A DNA stretch of 64,000 nt from Oegoconia quadripuncta. Lineage: Eukaryota > Arthropoda > Insecta > Lepidoptera > Autostichidae. The notes under the pieces were generated by a model that did not search any database, had not been told where the DNA came from, and saw only the letters and a list, made by a program, of their open reading frames with translations. Positions 42,773 to 54,350 of the stretch are shown piece by piece. The stretch is taken from positions 25,859,324 through 25,923,323 of the forward strand of contig OX438741.1 of the NCBI GenBank assembly GCA_949316235.1, read 5' to 3'. The translations under genes were made by a program, and so were the position numbers. Each line of letters opens with the position of its first letter. Position 1 is the first letter of the stretch.

Positions 42773-43031
42773 TGACCACATGTTTAGTGTAGTGGTGAAA
42801 AAGCGTGGTTACTGTACTAAACGGTTGGGGGTCAAATTCCGCTAGGGGCATATTTTTGTATACTGAATACGGACACGTGTACCCGAGTTATGGAAGTTCT
42901 CATTTAAAATATTTAAAAAAAATCTGTAGTAGGTATATCGACCATTTGGTATCCATAATACATGCCTAGTTGCTTAGTGTGGCACTAGATGGCGCTGTAT
43001 GTATATCCAAAGATATTTATTTATTAATATT
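42773..43031 (+). repeat. SINE family C copy, mutated head
   Basis: The head is decayed (tgtttagtgtagtggtgaaaaag, B box gggtcaaattccgc). The body and tail (acacgtgtacccgagttatgg, ctagatggcgctgtatg) are intact. Confidence 0.75.
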
Positions 43032-43071
43032 ATACCGACAGATACATACAGACCAGTAGGCATACAAATCA

Positions 43072-43178
43072 ATAGGCATCTACTGAGATCGCATGCTTCA
43101 TCTTCGACCACATCGTCACTTACCATCATGAGATTGCGTCAAATGCGTATCCAGTTTATCATAAAAAAAAAAGAAATA
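43072..43178 (+). repeat. LINE 3' stub of the SINE A partner type
   Basis: ggcatctactgagatcgcatgcttcatcttcgaccacatcgtcactt...tccagtttatcataaaa is the last 100 bases of the LINE end at 59649-59990, in the opposite orientation. Confidence 0.65.
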
Positions 43179-43344
43179 AACATGACCGTCCCGTTCACAT
43201 AAGGGGCCGTGTTTCTCTGAAACTGAATGTGGGGTCGATTGTACTTCGAGCTACGCATTATACCTGAAGTGAAAATTTTCTCGCAGCATCAAGATATTAT
43301 CAAGAATCATCGTTCAGGATCATCTGCATACTAGTATTTATATG

Positions 43345-43515
43345 TATGATATACATACAAACAAATGGGGTGGTCAGAGGAAACATTATTTTTTCGAAAT
43401 ATACAGAGCATTTCTGCACTACAGGGGTGATCCGATCACTATTGAAACGTGCAAGTCTATAGATTTTTTTAGTAGAAAGTACCATAGTCGTCTTTAACAA
43501 TACCCACGGGAAGAG
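43345..43515 (-). repeat. repeat family E copy, minus
   Basis: acaaatggggtggtcagagg, caggggtgatccgatcactattgaaacgtgcaagtctatag and tacccacggg are the reverse of the order at 63270-63525. Confidence 0.5.
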
Positions 43516-44329
43516 ACGGATTGGTTCTATTCTTTTGCGTACCGAAGCCTTTTCTTTCAATAATAGTAAAATCAAAAAGACAAAACAGAGTGAGATGTTA
43601 ATTTATCAATTGCGCCATAAATGACCACTAATTCTGACTAATGTAATATAACAAATATGATACCCACAAAACTTTGTAAAAAAACTCTTTAAAAAAAAAT
43701 TACGTACACCAACAGAATGACGGTTATTTAGGTGTATAATGCAGATTACTCTATAGACTTTGAACAGTTAGCTAGCCGCTGACTTAATTAACTTTGAATT
43801 AATACACTTGATATGAATCTAATCTCAATTTGTTTAATGTGTATGTTGCTATTAAATTATCGTAATAAAATTGAGCTGTTTAAAAACTTCACGGCTATAT
43901 AATTAAGCAATATTAGTTAAATGGCTATAATTATTATGATTTGTGTTCACACACACCGTGCTTGGATCCTGTTTAATGAATCAGAACATTTTTGAAAGAT
44001 TGTGTTCGCAATTTTATGCGTACAACTAGAAGTCTTCTTATTAAAATTTGTGTTAAAGTTGGTGTGGATTAAATTTTATAAAATTTATTAATCAGACATT
44101 ATCGAATGTATTTTGATCAATGCATTCGAATTCATAAATTTCCAGAATACAATTTCTAGGAAACTGCGTAACTAAAATTATACGCATTGTGCTAGACGAC
44201 CGCGCCACCTTCCGAACGGGCACCATGAGCTATCCTGCCGCAGGAGTACTGGATCCATGCATCGGCATGCATACCTTAATATTTTGCTCAAAGATTGTCT
44301 CGCTGTTTAAAGACGAAAGGCACTTAGCC
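43516..44329. other. unassigned AT-rich sequence
   Basis: A GC-richer patch at 44195-44270 stands out but has no coding frame. Nothing else recognised. Confidence 0.3.
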
Positions 44330-44420
44330 TCTTAGGCACCCTACCAGTTCAGTAAGATCTGGGACAAATTTTGTATTTGTGAATGTGTATTTATTTATTT
44401 ATTTATCGTAAATATGTAAA
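44330..44420 (+). repeat. possible 3' UTR piece of the restriction-endonuclease LINE
   Basis: accctaccagttcagtaagatctgggacaaattttgtatttgtgaat resembles 20222-20270 (gacccttccagccgtgcaagatctggaac). Confidence 0.35.
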
Positions 44421-44534
44421 AAAATTCTGTAGATTATTATCCTTCATAATTAATTGTGTTAGATTAGATAATTTGTTGAAAAATATAATTCTTCTGTCGC
44501 GTACTCATTATAATATAACATTATTATGTACACC

Positions 44535-44612
44535 ACATGCAACTCATCGCTTGTGATCGCAGATTTTTGGAAGCTCCGCACCATGCTATTATGCTCATCA
44601 TAGTTCATCACC
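44535..44612 (+). repeat. repeat family F fragment
   Basis: gtgatcgcagatttttggaagctccgcaccatg matches the motif set of the family (compare 50790-50820). Confidence 0.4.
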
Positions 44613-44668
44613 TTTAACAACACCTATATATGGAAATATTCGTTTGATATAGGTATATCCATATATAT

Positions 44669-44873
44669 GGCTAGCTACCACCATCTTATCTAAATCTGCC
44701 GCCAAACAGCAATGTTAATAGCATTGTTGTGTTCCGGTCGGCAGAGATAAGATAGCCAGCCCCCCAAATAAGATGGGGTCTCCGGGGCAGTACGCTACCA
44801 CCTTCGGCCTCATCTTCACTTAACATCAGGTGTGATTGAGATTAAGTGCTAACCCGCTAGATAAAAAAAAATT
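44669..44873 (+). repeat. SINE family A, 5'-truncated copy
   Basis: Starts within the body at ggctagctaccaccatcttatctaaatctgccgcc and runs to the tail (aacatcaggtgtgattgag) and an A-run. The tRNA head is absent, as expected for incomplete reverse transcription. Confidence 0.8.
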
Positions 44874-45399
44874 AAACTCGCAGTATTGGACTCGGCTCTA
44901 ACCTCGCAGTATTGGACATTCGGAGAGACTATGTCCAATGCAATGGGATTCTATTAGCTGTTCTCATTATTCAGTGAGTAAAAATATAAATATGGCATTA
45001 CCAGGTGGCAGAGTTACCAGAGTGCTGACTAGATGCGCCTCTCCCATAGGAAGATTTGGGGGGAACACTCTCTTATGCCAAACACAATGCCCAATTATTA
45101 TGTTCCCGTGTGATGATAAGTAAGAAAGCCAGTGATATTACATTCTTAAGAAGCATTCTATCTTAATCCTCAGAGTGACAGTTCCAAGTGTCATTATGAG
45201 CAGGATCGTATCTGCTGTCGTATACCATGTAAAAAGATTTGCGATTCCCATAATGCAGAATATGAACGTCTAACATACAATTGAATGGTGAATACAAGAA
45301 GGATTTCGAGTGAAACTCCCGTGCCCAGCGTCTTTATGATTTAGGTAAATACAAGAATATCAAAAATAACACAGTATGGTTTCGGCACTCAAATATTTC
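44874..45399. other. unassigned AT-rich sequence
   Basis: A short direct duplication (gcagtattggac, about 44880 and 44907) is present. No gene recognised. Confidence 0.3.
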
Positions 45400-45555
45400 A
45401 TATTCAGTCTTTTCCCGTGGGTGTCGTAAAAGGCGACTAAGGGACTTTCCACCAAAAAACATCTATAGATTTGCACGTTTCAATGGCGATGGGCTCACCT
45501 ATCCCCTGTCACGTGTGCATTTCGGTATATTTCATACGGTGGACCGTGGATCTTA
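45400..45555 (+). repeat. repeat family E upstream part
   Basis: cccgtgggtgtcgtaaaaggcgactaagggactttccacc, then gatttgcacgtttcaatggcgatgggctcacc. The same order is seen at 63290-63370, so the tandem array that follows is an expansion of the 3' part of a dispersed element. Confidence 0.55.
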
Positions 45556-46135
45556 TTTCAAGCATTAAACTCTTAATGTTTGGGATATCTCTGCCCACCC
45601 GATTTGGGATAAACGTCATGACGTTATGTATATATCTCTATGTATGTATTTCGAATGGAGACCGGTGGTGTTTCAAGCATTAAACTCTTAATGTTTGGGA
45701 TATCTCTGCGCACCCGATTTGGGATAAACGTCATGACGTTATGTATATATCTCTATGTATGTATTTCGAATGGAGACCGGTGGATGTTTCAAGCATTAAA
45801 CTCTTAATGTTTGGGATATCTCTGCGCACCCGATTTGGGATAAACGTCATGACGTAATGTAGGTATGTATCTCTATGTACGTATTTCGAATGGAGACCGG
45901 TGGATGTTGTTTCAAGCATTAAACTCTTAATGTTTGGGATATCTCTGCCCACCCGATTTGGGATAAACGTCATGACGTAATGTATGTATCTCTATGTATG
46001 TATTTCGAATGTAGACCGGTGGATGTTGTTTGAAGAATTAAACTTTTAATATTTGTAACACCCAAATTTTGTTTATGTTTGGGATGTCTCTGATCACCTC
46101 ATTTGGGAAAAGGTCGGTACGTTATGCATTATGTA
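45556..46135 (+). repeat. minisatellite of about 4.8 units (115-123 bp) from family E
   Basis: Units start at 45556, 45671, 45787, 45910 and 46029, each tttcaagcattaaactcttaatg at first. Spacings are 115, 116, 123 and 119. Each of the first four contains the perfect palindrome ACGTCATGACGT. The last unit is diverged and partial. A repetitive 80-codon minus frame across it is a by-product of the period. Confidence 0.85.
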
Positions 46136-46853
46136 TATCACAATAACACAATGAATTATAGTTCATAAAAATTAAAAAATGCTTCAACGACTTCCCGGGT
46201 ATACAAACATAAATTGAACAAACATAGGACAGAAAAAATTACAATACACAAAAGGCGAGCTTATATCTGTAAGAGATTTCTTCCAGCAAACCCTCGGATG
46301 AAAAAACCAATTTAAAGTTTTTTATTGCAGACAAAGAGCGATACTTAAAATATAGAACAACACATTAACAAAACATCTCTGTTATAGGAACACAATAGAC
46401 AAAAGACAAAACATTAAGATTTATAGCAATAATGGTTTGATTATAGGACTAGCTTATAATATAGCGGAATAATTTAATGAGACCAAAAAAATATATAGAT
46501 ATTACCCACACAGTGTTAATATATTGGACTCAACGAAGAAAACCAAATGAGCCCAAACTCGAAGGATTTACTGGTAACTGTTGACATTTCCTAGCTCTAT
46601 CATCAGAACACCTCGATTATACGAAATTATTATATTGTCATCCGAATTATATACACTTGCAAAGTTTCAAATTAATAAGTCTTCTAGTTTTAAAATCATT
46701 TAAAAGTAAAGTACCTATGATTATATCTACTACCCGTATCAACAAGTACTTTTAAACAAAGTTACAAGTTTAATTGGCATTCATATGTGTATAAGTAAAA
46801 CGTTTGCAAAAACATGCTAAATAAATTTACTCAAACAACAATTATCTGAGTGA
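46136..46853. other. unassigned AT-rich sequence
   Basis: The part at 46195-46270 resembles 29945-30020 (acataggacagaaa.ttacaatacac.aaaggc), so an unnamed dispersed repeat is present. No gene. Confidence 0.35.
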
Positions 46854-46973
46854 GACGGTCGATTGTCTGGTGGGTAGTGATACTTCTTTCAAAATAAACG
46901 GATGCGGATTCGAATCCCGCTAAGGGTAAATGCCTGTGTGATGGAATATTTTTTCCCGAGTTATGTGTTTACA
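46854..46973 (+). repeat. SINE family B, 5' half (split copy)
   Basis: tRNA-like head (gacggtcgattgtctggtgggtagtg, B box ggattcgaatcccgc), then cccgagttatgtgttta. The copy stops at the start of the foldback element; its other half resumes at 47217. Confidence 0.65.
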
Positions 46974-47216
46974 CAGGGTGAACTTTAATTCGTGTAATTT
47001 AATGGTGAGTCCACTCCTGATGACGAACACTTTTCCACTAGGAACCATATACGAATTCAGACGGAAATTGTTGTCTATACTAAAAGTTGGTTTCAGAATG
47101 GTTTACTTTGTATGGGTTTTCTTAAATGTTTTGATCGAATTCGACTATGGATCCTTGGGCAAAATTGATCGAAATCAAGAATGTTAATGGGAGTTACACG
47201 AATTCAAATTCATGGT
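46974..47216. mobile_element. foldback element inserted in a SINE B
   Basis: Ends are inverted repeats: gggtgaactttaattcgtgtaattt at the left and agttacacgaattcaaattcatgg at the right. Related to 41066-41345. Removing it restores a normal SINE B order. A 74-codon frame across it is not a gene. Confidence 0.65.
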
Positions 47217-47312
47217 ATATAACTATTTACGTATGTTTATCAGCTAGTACTTTGCTTAATTTGGAACTATATATCTGGTGTAAGTGTCCGAAAACTTTAT
47301 AAAATGATGTAC
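47217..47312 (+). repeat. SINE family B, 3' half (split copy)
   Basis: tatttacgtatgtttatc, tttgcttaatttggaactatat and ctggtgtaagtgtccg match the family tail (compare 61690-61780). Confidence 0.6.
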
Positions 47313-49021
47313 GACTTCGGTTCTTACATACTTATTTAGTGGTTATTCACTAAATAAGTAAACATACGAAGTAACATATGAAAAATAGTAAGTTATACGA
47401 AAACATTTCATAATGTAGCTAACATTAGTTTATAGATATGATATTCTGCGGAGAGAGTAATTCATAATGTCCATTTTATTCACGCTATGAGTACTTACTA
47501 CCATACCAGCCAACTCAAACTATTATAAGGATCAATATCGGATACAATGGGATTGTAAAAGGGGGCTCATATTTTGATATTCACAAAAAAACTAACTCTT
47601 CCACGGTCCCTCCAGGCTATTGCAAATCAATTGTATGTTGTTGTACATCGGGTTAAGAACGAATATCGTATAACAAGATTTTTCTTGTGGGGCAAAAAAA
47701 TCTTTATGAGTAAATAGAGAGTCAACTCTCCCGCTTAGAGAATAGAGTCAGATTTTTTGTGTACAGTTAAGAAGAAAGATTTACATCATCTATAGTAACG
47801 TGTATTGATTGAAGTGACTCCTGTTGGTTTTTACATAATATCAGTCTTTCGTTGAGGGTGTGGGTGTGCATGTACGTAAGTAGATGTTTAAAGATGTGTT
47901 AGTGTTGGTACTTCGTACTATGTCTGTTGTTTCGTTTCGCACTTAAGTTCCTAAAATATTTTTCTTAGTAAAATATCGTCACAAAATATTTTATAAGGTT
48001 TATAAGTGGTTGTTATTCAAAGATTTTCGAAAAAACAAAACGTCGTTTTAAAAAGAATTTCGGTAGTAAACAAGTAGTTAAATTATTTATAAGTTAGTTG
48101 TTCACTTATTATAATGTTTATGTAAAACTTGACTTTAGCAAATAAGTTACAATAAAGTCACCTTAACATCACCTGAAGTCATACAGCATTTTTAGTTACA
48201 TAATTAATAATACATAATAATAATAATAATAATAACTCACCCTTCGAAAATTTGTCAGGTATGTCTGTCTGTTGGTAAGTGAGATCGATTTTTGAGTTTC
48301 TCCACGGGAAAATATAAACTGCAATTCAGAAAAAAAAACTACAAGTCCTACTACAAATCTACATTATTTGTTTCCAAATATTCGTAATATTATTACGCTG
48401 TTTAAAGGAACAAAATTTGCTGCAATGACGTTGAATACGGATCTAAATCGTGAGGGCGCTGCCGTCGAATGTTCCTCTTCGCATTTTTTATTGTCCCTTT
48501 TATTTATTACAGCGAAGATTGAAAGGGGACCATTCTGGACGCGGGAGATGATTGTGACGGGCCCTACATTGCATGCCGTATGGGTTGCCATACACACCTA
48601 TAAGTAACTATACATATTTATTTTGTGTAAAATGAATACCCTTCTGGGGTTCGCTGACTTATGAGCATTTCAAACAATACTGTTTAATTCACGATTTTGA
48701 ACAATTGTGTGTGTCCATCCACTAATCTTACAATAACTACTCTATTCTAATTTAGTTTCAAGAACTGTATAATTAAGAATGTGTTGATATACCTAACATT
48801 TTCTTTGTTGTAGAATTATAACATTAGAACTGTTTTCCTGTGATTTATGCGCTAATAAAATTAAAATTCATTACCAGGATAGAGTAAGTTACATCACAAT
48901 ATACTATCATATAACCCGTTGATAACTGGGGATGATGATTGCTTGTTTTGTCGGAAGACAAGCATAGACAACTAGCATGAGTATACTTATACTCCTTTGA
49001 GGAAGACAGTGTGACATTGTA
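47313..49021. other. unassigned, with a hairpin and a GC-richer island
   Basis: A perfect 11-bp stem (CTTATTTAGTG, 47331-47341, with 47348-47358) follows the SINE B half. A (taa)n run lies at 48213-48235. The island 48395-48600 is open on both strands (79 and 77 codons) with sharply higher GC. It may be a conserved element or exon but is not recognised. Confidence 0.35.
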
Positions 49022-49240
49022 CATAAATAAATATTTCGGACACTTACACCAATCATCAAGTCCCAAACTAAGCAAAGCTTGTGCTATGGATACTAGATAA
49101 CGGATAAACATACATAAATATTTATATAAACATCCATGACGTTCGTATTCATCACACAAACATTTACCCCTCGCGGGATTCGAACCCGCAACCGTTGGTT
49201 TCGCTGACAGGGTCACTATCCACTACACCAACCGGTCGTC
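49022..49240 (-). repeat. SINE family B, full-length copy
   Basis: Minus-strand head (gaccggttggtgtagtggatag, B box gggttcgaatcccgcgagggg) and tail (cttagtttgggacttgatgattggtgtaagtgtcc). Confidence 0.8.
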
Positions 49241-49369
49241 AAATAAAGTCAAGCCTGTTTCCCGCAGGAGTAGGCAGAAACCACAGACTCCCATGCACTT
49301 GCTACGGTCCTATACCTCTTTTGCTTAATTAAACTATTTAATAAAACAAGGGATAGGAACAAACGAATA

Positions 49370-49475
49370 CCAGCTTTTGATAGTATTAAATCGTTTCTAA
49401 ATCTATTCAGCGATTTTGGCGCTGCAATGCCATAGATAGACAGACAGACGCATAAGCGTCGGGCTTTAAAAATAG
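49370..49475 (+). repeat. repeat family K fragment
   Basis: aaatctattcagcgattttgg, agacagacagacgcataagcgtcgggctttaaaa follow the 3' half of family K. Confidence 0.45.
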
Positions 49476-49597
49476 TAATAACTGCAGGGCTAGCATGATC
49501 TGTAGTTTGCAGGTTTTCTAAAACGATAGAAGTGTTATCACAGCCATGCTTTAAGCGAGTAAGAGAACTGAAGAGCTTTTATTTCGTGCCTGTGTGG

Positions 49598-49795
49598 GAG
49601 CAGTGGCGTGCCCTCCATACAGGCAGAAAGGCAGTGCCTACCCTCGAAAGTTGTAAGATTTCCTCGAAATGCATCGTCAAGACAGCTGATTCATACTGAC
49701 TTGAACAGAAATATTCTAAACAGTTACTAGGATTGCTATAAGAGTAAGTTATTATATTATAGTTGTATTTTTTCTCTTTTGATAGCAAATTTTAC
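49598..49795 (-). repeat. repeat family G copy, minus
   Basis: gcagtggcgtgccctccatacaggcagaaaggcagtgcctaccct through ttgtattttttctctt; closely matches 51038-51233. Confidence 0.65.
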
Positions 49796-50744
49796 GAGTG
49801 GCGTAGAGAGACAACGGGGCATGTTAGCCCCGCACCAATGAAATTGGAAATCCGATGACTATTTCAACGAACTAACAGGCACATTTCAAAAAATTAAATG
49901 CACAAATAATGTTTCCTGCTCTAAGTACTGTCGGATAACACAATATGAACCTGTTAATCCAAACAACCAATCTGCAAAATCAATACCTTGTTGCGAACAC
50001 ATTTCACCTTTCCATAAAACCAGTGCACTTCTCGAAATTTATGTATCGGGGGTGGCTCCCCATAAAGATCAGATGTGCAATAACGAGTCGACCAGTTTAA
50101 ACCGCCGATATTACTCGGCCCCATGAAATATTGATGGCGTCCATGCGGTACATTATACACTTGCCACCACTATGTAAACTGGACGTGTTACATTAAAATT
50201 GCTTCTAATTTTGATTTGTGATATTGTGCATGATCTCGTTAGTCGCAATATTTCACAATCAGAGACTTCACAGGCTCAAAAATTTAAATAGTTACTTTTT
50301 TATTTGTGTAGAAAATGTGAAACTTAAACAATAAATCTAATTACCTATTTGTTTCGTAAAATAGATGAAATCATAGACCCATATGTTATGAATGAAGTCT
50401 CACTTTACGTACGTATGACGCACGATGACGTAAAAATAAAATATGGACTGAAAATCATCAATTTCAACAAAATAAATCGCTTAAATAAATAACATAAGCA
50501 TTACTCCCAATAAATACAAATAGTTATCTCAGTTATGTACTATAGTTATGTAAACGCGTTTGCGGTATTGATTATAACATGTTTCACACGATGAGGATGC
50601 GATGCTGCGATGGTGCAGGTTGGAAATGCCAATACCGCTCGGCTGCATGAAATATAGAAGCGATGCATGCAAAGAGTAGGCATAAACGGACACGACATAA
50701 CAGACTATGATTATAATAATCTGCTATTGCACTCAATGCCTCTC
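49796..50744. other. unassigned sequence
   Basis: A 68-codon minus frame at 50160-49954 is of unknown origin. No repeat recognised. Confidence 0.3.
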
Positions 50745-50852
50745 CTGAGGTATGCTAGAGCTCTCCATAGTCATTACGCTAGGCAAATCGGTTGGTGATC
50801 GCAGATTTTAAGGACTTCCAAATCTGCTGAAGCTGTTCGTCACTAGCCTATA
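50745..50852 (+). repeat. repeat family F fragment
   Basis: acgctaggcaaatcggttggtgatcgcagattttaagg and cactagcc-type ending resemble 16463-16530 and 44540-44610. Confidence 0.4.
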
Positions 50853-50861
50853 ATGATATTA

Positions 50862-51029
50862 TTTAATAAAAAATATCTTTGCACATACATACAGCGCCAT
50901 CTAGTTGCACATTAAGCAACTAGGCTTGTATTATAGATAATGGTTGATAAACTGCACAATAAATTTCTTTGTAAATAAATTAATATATGAAAACATTCAT
51001 AATTCGGGAACACATGTCTGTATTCATAA
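50862..51029 (-). repeat. SINE family C, 5'-truncated copy
   Basis: Tail and body only (plus strand acagcgccatctagttgcacattaagcaac, cattcataattcgggaacacatg). The head is absent; family G follows immediately. Confidence 0.7.
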
Positions 51030-51037
51030 TACCACCT

Positions 51038-51233
51038 AAGAGTGGCGTGCCCTCCATACAGGGAGAAACGCAGTGCCTACCCTAGCAAATTGTAAACTTT
51101 CCTCGAAAGGCATTGTCAAGAGCGCTGATTCGTACTGATGCGACCAGAGATATTCGAAACAGTTGCAACGATTTCTATAAGAATAGGTTATTATTTTGTA
51201 GTTGTATTTTTTCTCATTTAATAGCAAATATTA
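51038..51233 (-). repeat. repeat family G copy, minus
   Basis: gagtggcgtgccctccatacagggagaaacgcagtgcctaccctagc through ttgtattttttctcattt. It abuts the truncated SINE C. Confidence 0.65.
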
Positions 51234-51242
51234 TCATTCTTC

Positions 51243-51345
51243 ATATCCTTAACTCGCATTAGGCCAGCGTGACCCATACTCCCCTATTATACGAGGCAAC
51301 GCCTATGTCCCTGCAGTGGGATGTTTACGGGCTGATGATGAATAT
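51243..51345 (+). repeat. SINE tail fragment
   Basis: cgcattaggccagcgtgacccatactcc, then cctgcagtgggatgtttacgggctgatgatga. This ending is frequent in insect SINEs, from memory. Confidence 0.45.
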
Positions 51346-51389
51346 CAAATATTCTTCCTATCATGTGACAATATGCTGAGCATACGCAA

Positions 51390-51468
51390 CTGCCACCTAG
51401 CGGGATTCGAACCCGCGACATTTCGGTATAGTAGTCAGAATTTCTAACCACTACACAAAACAGGTCGT
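51390..51468 (-). repeat. SINE family C head fragment
   Basis: Only the tRNA-like head is present (plus strand agcgggattcgaacccgcgac ... ctaaccactacac). It lacks a proper acceptor stem and is not a tRNA gene. Confidence 0.6.
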
Positions 51469-53539
51469 AGCCACTTATTGTGATACACCTGGCCATCTTT
51501 TACAAATAAATAATTTCAATTTCAATTTCAATTTGATGAAACTTGATGTTGCCCTCTCCAATTTAATCCACCTATCCTTTCCCAACCAGCACTTATTTAT
51601 AGACATGTCCTATAAAGAGTAAGTAATATAATCGATGGTAGGTCTAGACTATCTTCTTTATCGTATATAATTGCTTTAGTCTTTGAAATCCATAACTGGA
51701 TTAGCGTCCGCTGTGGCGCGTATCGGCGCAATATATCGTTCCGATTGAGCTTTTGGTGTAACATTCGTGGAATGATTCCCTGTCCTCGTCCCTGTACTTA
51801 ACTACCCTCACCCCGCGAATTGAGGGTGATAGACGTCGCTCTCGGATATTGTAGCAACGTATGTGGTGTTATACTTGTATTTACATAGTACGGGGAAAAC
51901 TTTGTCAAAGATATCGAAGAATTGGAAAGAGTAACGGACGTGGTATTTTTTCAATATGACGTTCACGAATTTGGGGGATGGATTTTCGAGCAGATGTGCT
52001 ATAACGAATTTTAAATATCTCTTTACCGTTTCAGGAGGATATTTTACTCGCATTGGTAGCCGTATGGTTTCAGGCCAGAGTAGAATAGGAGCAACCCTCT
52101 TTTTACCAACTGAGGGATGGTATAGAAGCATATATCAGTATGGGCAACAGTGTCACTGGTGTGGTGCATCATTCCCAAAAAAGCTGTGTTCGCAGACCAC
52201 CTTCCCAGTGTAGCGATTAGGGAAAATTCTTCCACGTAAGGATAAATTACGCTATGGAATATTTCTATGTCTAACAGTGGACAAAATAGGCTAAAGTGCT
52301 AGTAATTTTACTAGAACGAATTTTCATTCTCAGTCCACGGGGTCACAGCGAATCTGTGACCCTTGTAATTTCAGGTCGCCTTCTTTAGGAGGTCACAGGT
52401 GCTATGAGCGGTAGTAATCACTCACCAGGTGAGCGCTTGCTCGTTAGTAGTTAAGGAAAAAGGAGTGAATAAACTGGAAAATAAAGAAACTTTATTAAAT
52501 CGTAATAAAACTCTTATCGTTTTCCATTTCTTTCTAAATTCGAATTTCAAAATGTATGAATTGTTCATAGTCTGCAATGGAAATTGTAAACAGAACATTT
52601 TTTAAAACCATTACCTATAGATATTGTGAAGTATTTTTTTTTAATTTACAAAAGTATATAATTTCAGCTAAAGAATCGCAATATTGAAAGTAGGTATGGG
52701 TAAGTAGGACGAGAAGTTATAATCGAATATGGTTCAACATTTTCTTGAAGAAACCAGAAGCTTCGTCTCGTTTTTAAAAATAAAATTACAGAAAACGAAA
52801 ACTCAATCTAACCGTCTTTAAGAAGGTTTATTCCGTCCAGCTCCCTCATTGGATAAATTACGATTTCTTTTTAAATATAGAATAAATTAAACAATATCGC
52901 ACTGACCAGCAGTCGAGTAAGCTAATTATAAATAATACATAAATAGGTTTACCTTTTCTTTATAACATTAAAATTGTAATTTCATATATGACAATATTTG
53001 CATGCCACATAAGGTGAGATATGCGAACTTTAAGTATTGTTAGATTCCCTGGTGCAGGTCAGAGCGATTTTTTTGATTCACTCTATTTTTACAAATCTCT
53101 TAACGTTTTTCCTGCGATCTAATAGATACTATAAGCAATTTATAGACAACAGACTGAAGGCAAGTTTTAGTGGGTTTAATGTATAAGTAACAATCAACTC
53201 CGTACCACATAAACAACAAAAGTTATTACAAAAATGAGGTCGTGGATTCGATTTCATGTACCCTACATCACAGAATAACTAATTTTGTAACGCACATCTA
53301 TGTAAGGTACTTAAGTTTAGTGCTCGATATGGTTGACGCTAACACATTTCAGTTCAAAAGATTTTTTATTTCTCATAAAGACAGCATTCACTTACATGAG
53401 AAAAACGATAATTAAATAATAGTAGGTAACTAAACAAATCGTTCGCACTCGCACTACACAAAATCACTATCTGTTTCGCACTATCTATACAAAGCGGAAT
53501 GTCCAAAATTAGGGTGTAAATATTTAACATTAATATCTA
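51469..53539. other. unassigned, with overlapping frames and a short tail-like piece
   Basis: The segment 51800-52235 is open for 107 codons (minus) and 85 codons (plus) with no recognised domain. 52404-52455 (gtaatcactcaccaggtgagcgcttgctcgtt) recalls a common lepidopteran retroposon tail. The rest is AT-rich. Confidence 0.3.
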
Positions 53540-53665
53540 TATTATATTGTAATTCACCAATACGTGTTGAGATAATTTTTCTTTCTATTGGTTGCATGAA
53601 GTTATTTTTTTTCATATCTGAGGGTACATTGTTAAAAAGCTGTGCTCCTTCGTAAGTAAACACAT
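53540..53665 (-). pseudogene. possible LINE C-terminal relic
   Basis: The minus frame reads YEGAQLFNNVPSDMKK, similar to the G.LFN.LP..IK segment near the end of many LINE ORF2 proteins. It is too short to place in a clade. Confidence 0.35.
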
Positions 53666-54350
53666 TTTGTAATATCTGCCTGGGTAGTTACCACAATCTT
53701 ATATGAATTGTATTCCAACTGTTTAAAATAAAATAGCCAGTCCACCAAATAACTATTTAAGTATAAAAACCAAAAACCGATAGCATATTTTATATTTTGC
53801 AGGCGCCATGTTGGATTTTTTACCATAAAATTTATCCTATGACACTAGAGATCAAGATAAATCGAATCGTTTAGGCTACAGGAGGTAACATTGAAATCTA
53901 CATAACATACATACACACTCGAAAAACATTACCCTCCTTTTTAGGGTTGTCGGGTATTCCAGCTGTAGGTACTTGAGATCAAGCGCTAACATGTTGTATA
54001 AAGGTATATAAAAACTCAACAATATAACAGTACAAGTTATCGATCTGACAGAACACAACCTTTGCTGAATCAATATAAAGTAATTTAATAATTTATGTAG
54101 GTACGTTTATTTGATATTAGTTAATGGAAATTCTACTATTCGTGACATGACATTTACGGTTGCTTTCCACTTATTTAGGAGTTTTATTTTTATCACAATT
54201 ATTAGTATCATACATGGAAGAGGAGAATTTAATAAAATATTGTTTATATTGTATTAATCAACAATTTTAAAATATTCACCGAAATAGAAAACCTCCGCCA
54301 TAACTTGCAGAGTGACCCATACCCTCTCTTAATGAAGAGAATCTATAGTA
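53666..54350. other. unassigned AT-rich sequence
   Basis: Nothing recognised except agtgacccataccctctctta at 54310, a piece of SINE tail. Confidence 0.3.

Noticed and set aside
45731..45973. 80-codon minus frame with an internally repeated peptide.
   Set aside because: It is the translation of the minisatellite; the repetition comes from spacings near multiples of three.
45556..46135. CRISPR-like array.
   Set aside because: Units are contiguous 115-123 bp copies of a dispersed insect repeat, with no short repeat and unique spacer pattern.
51808..52235. Gene in the overlapping 107- and 85-codon frames.
   Set aside because: No domain, start context or splice signals; two overlapping open strands in a modest stretch are not enough.
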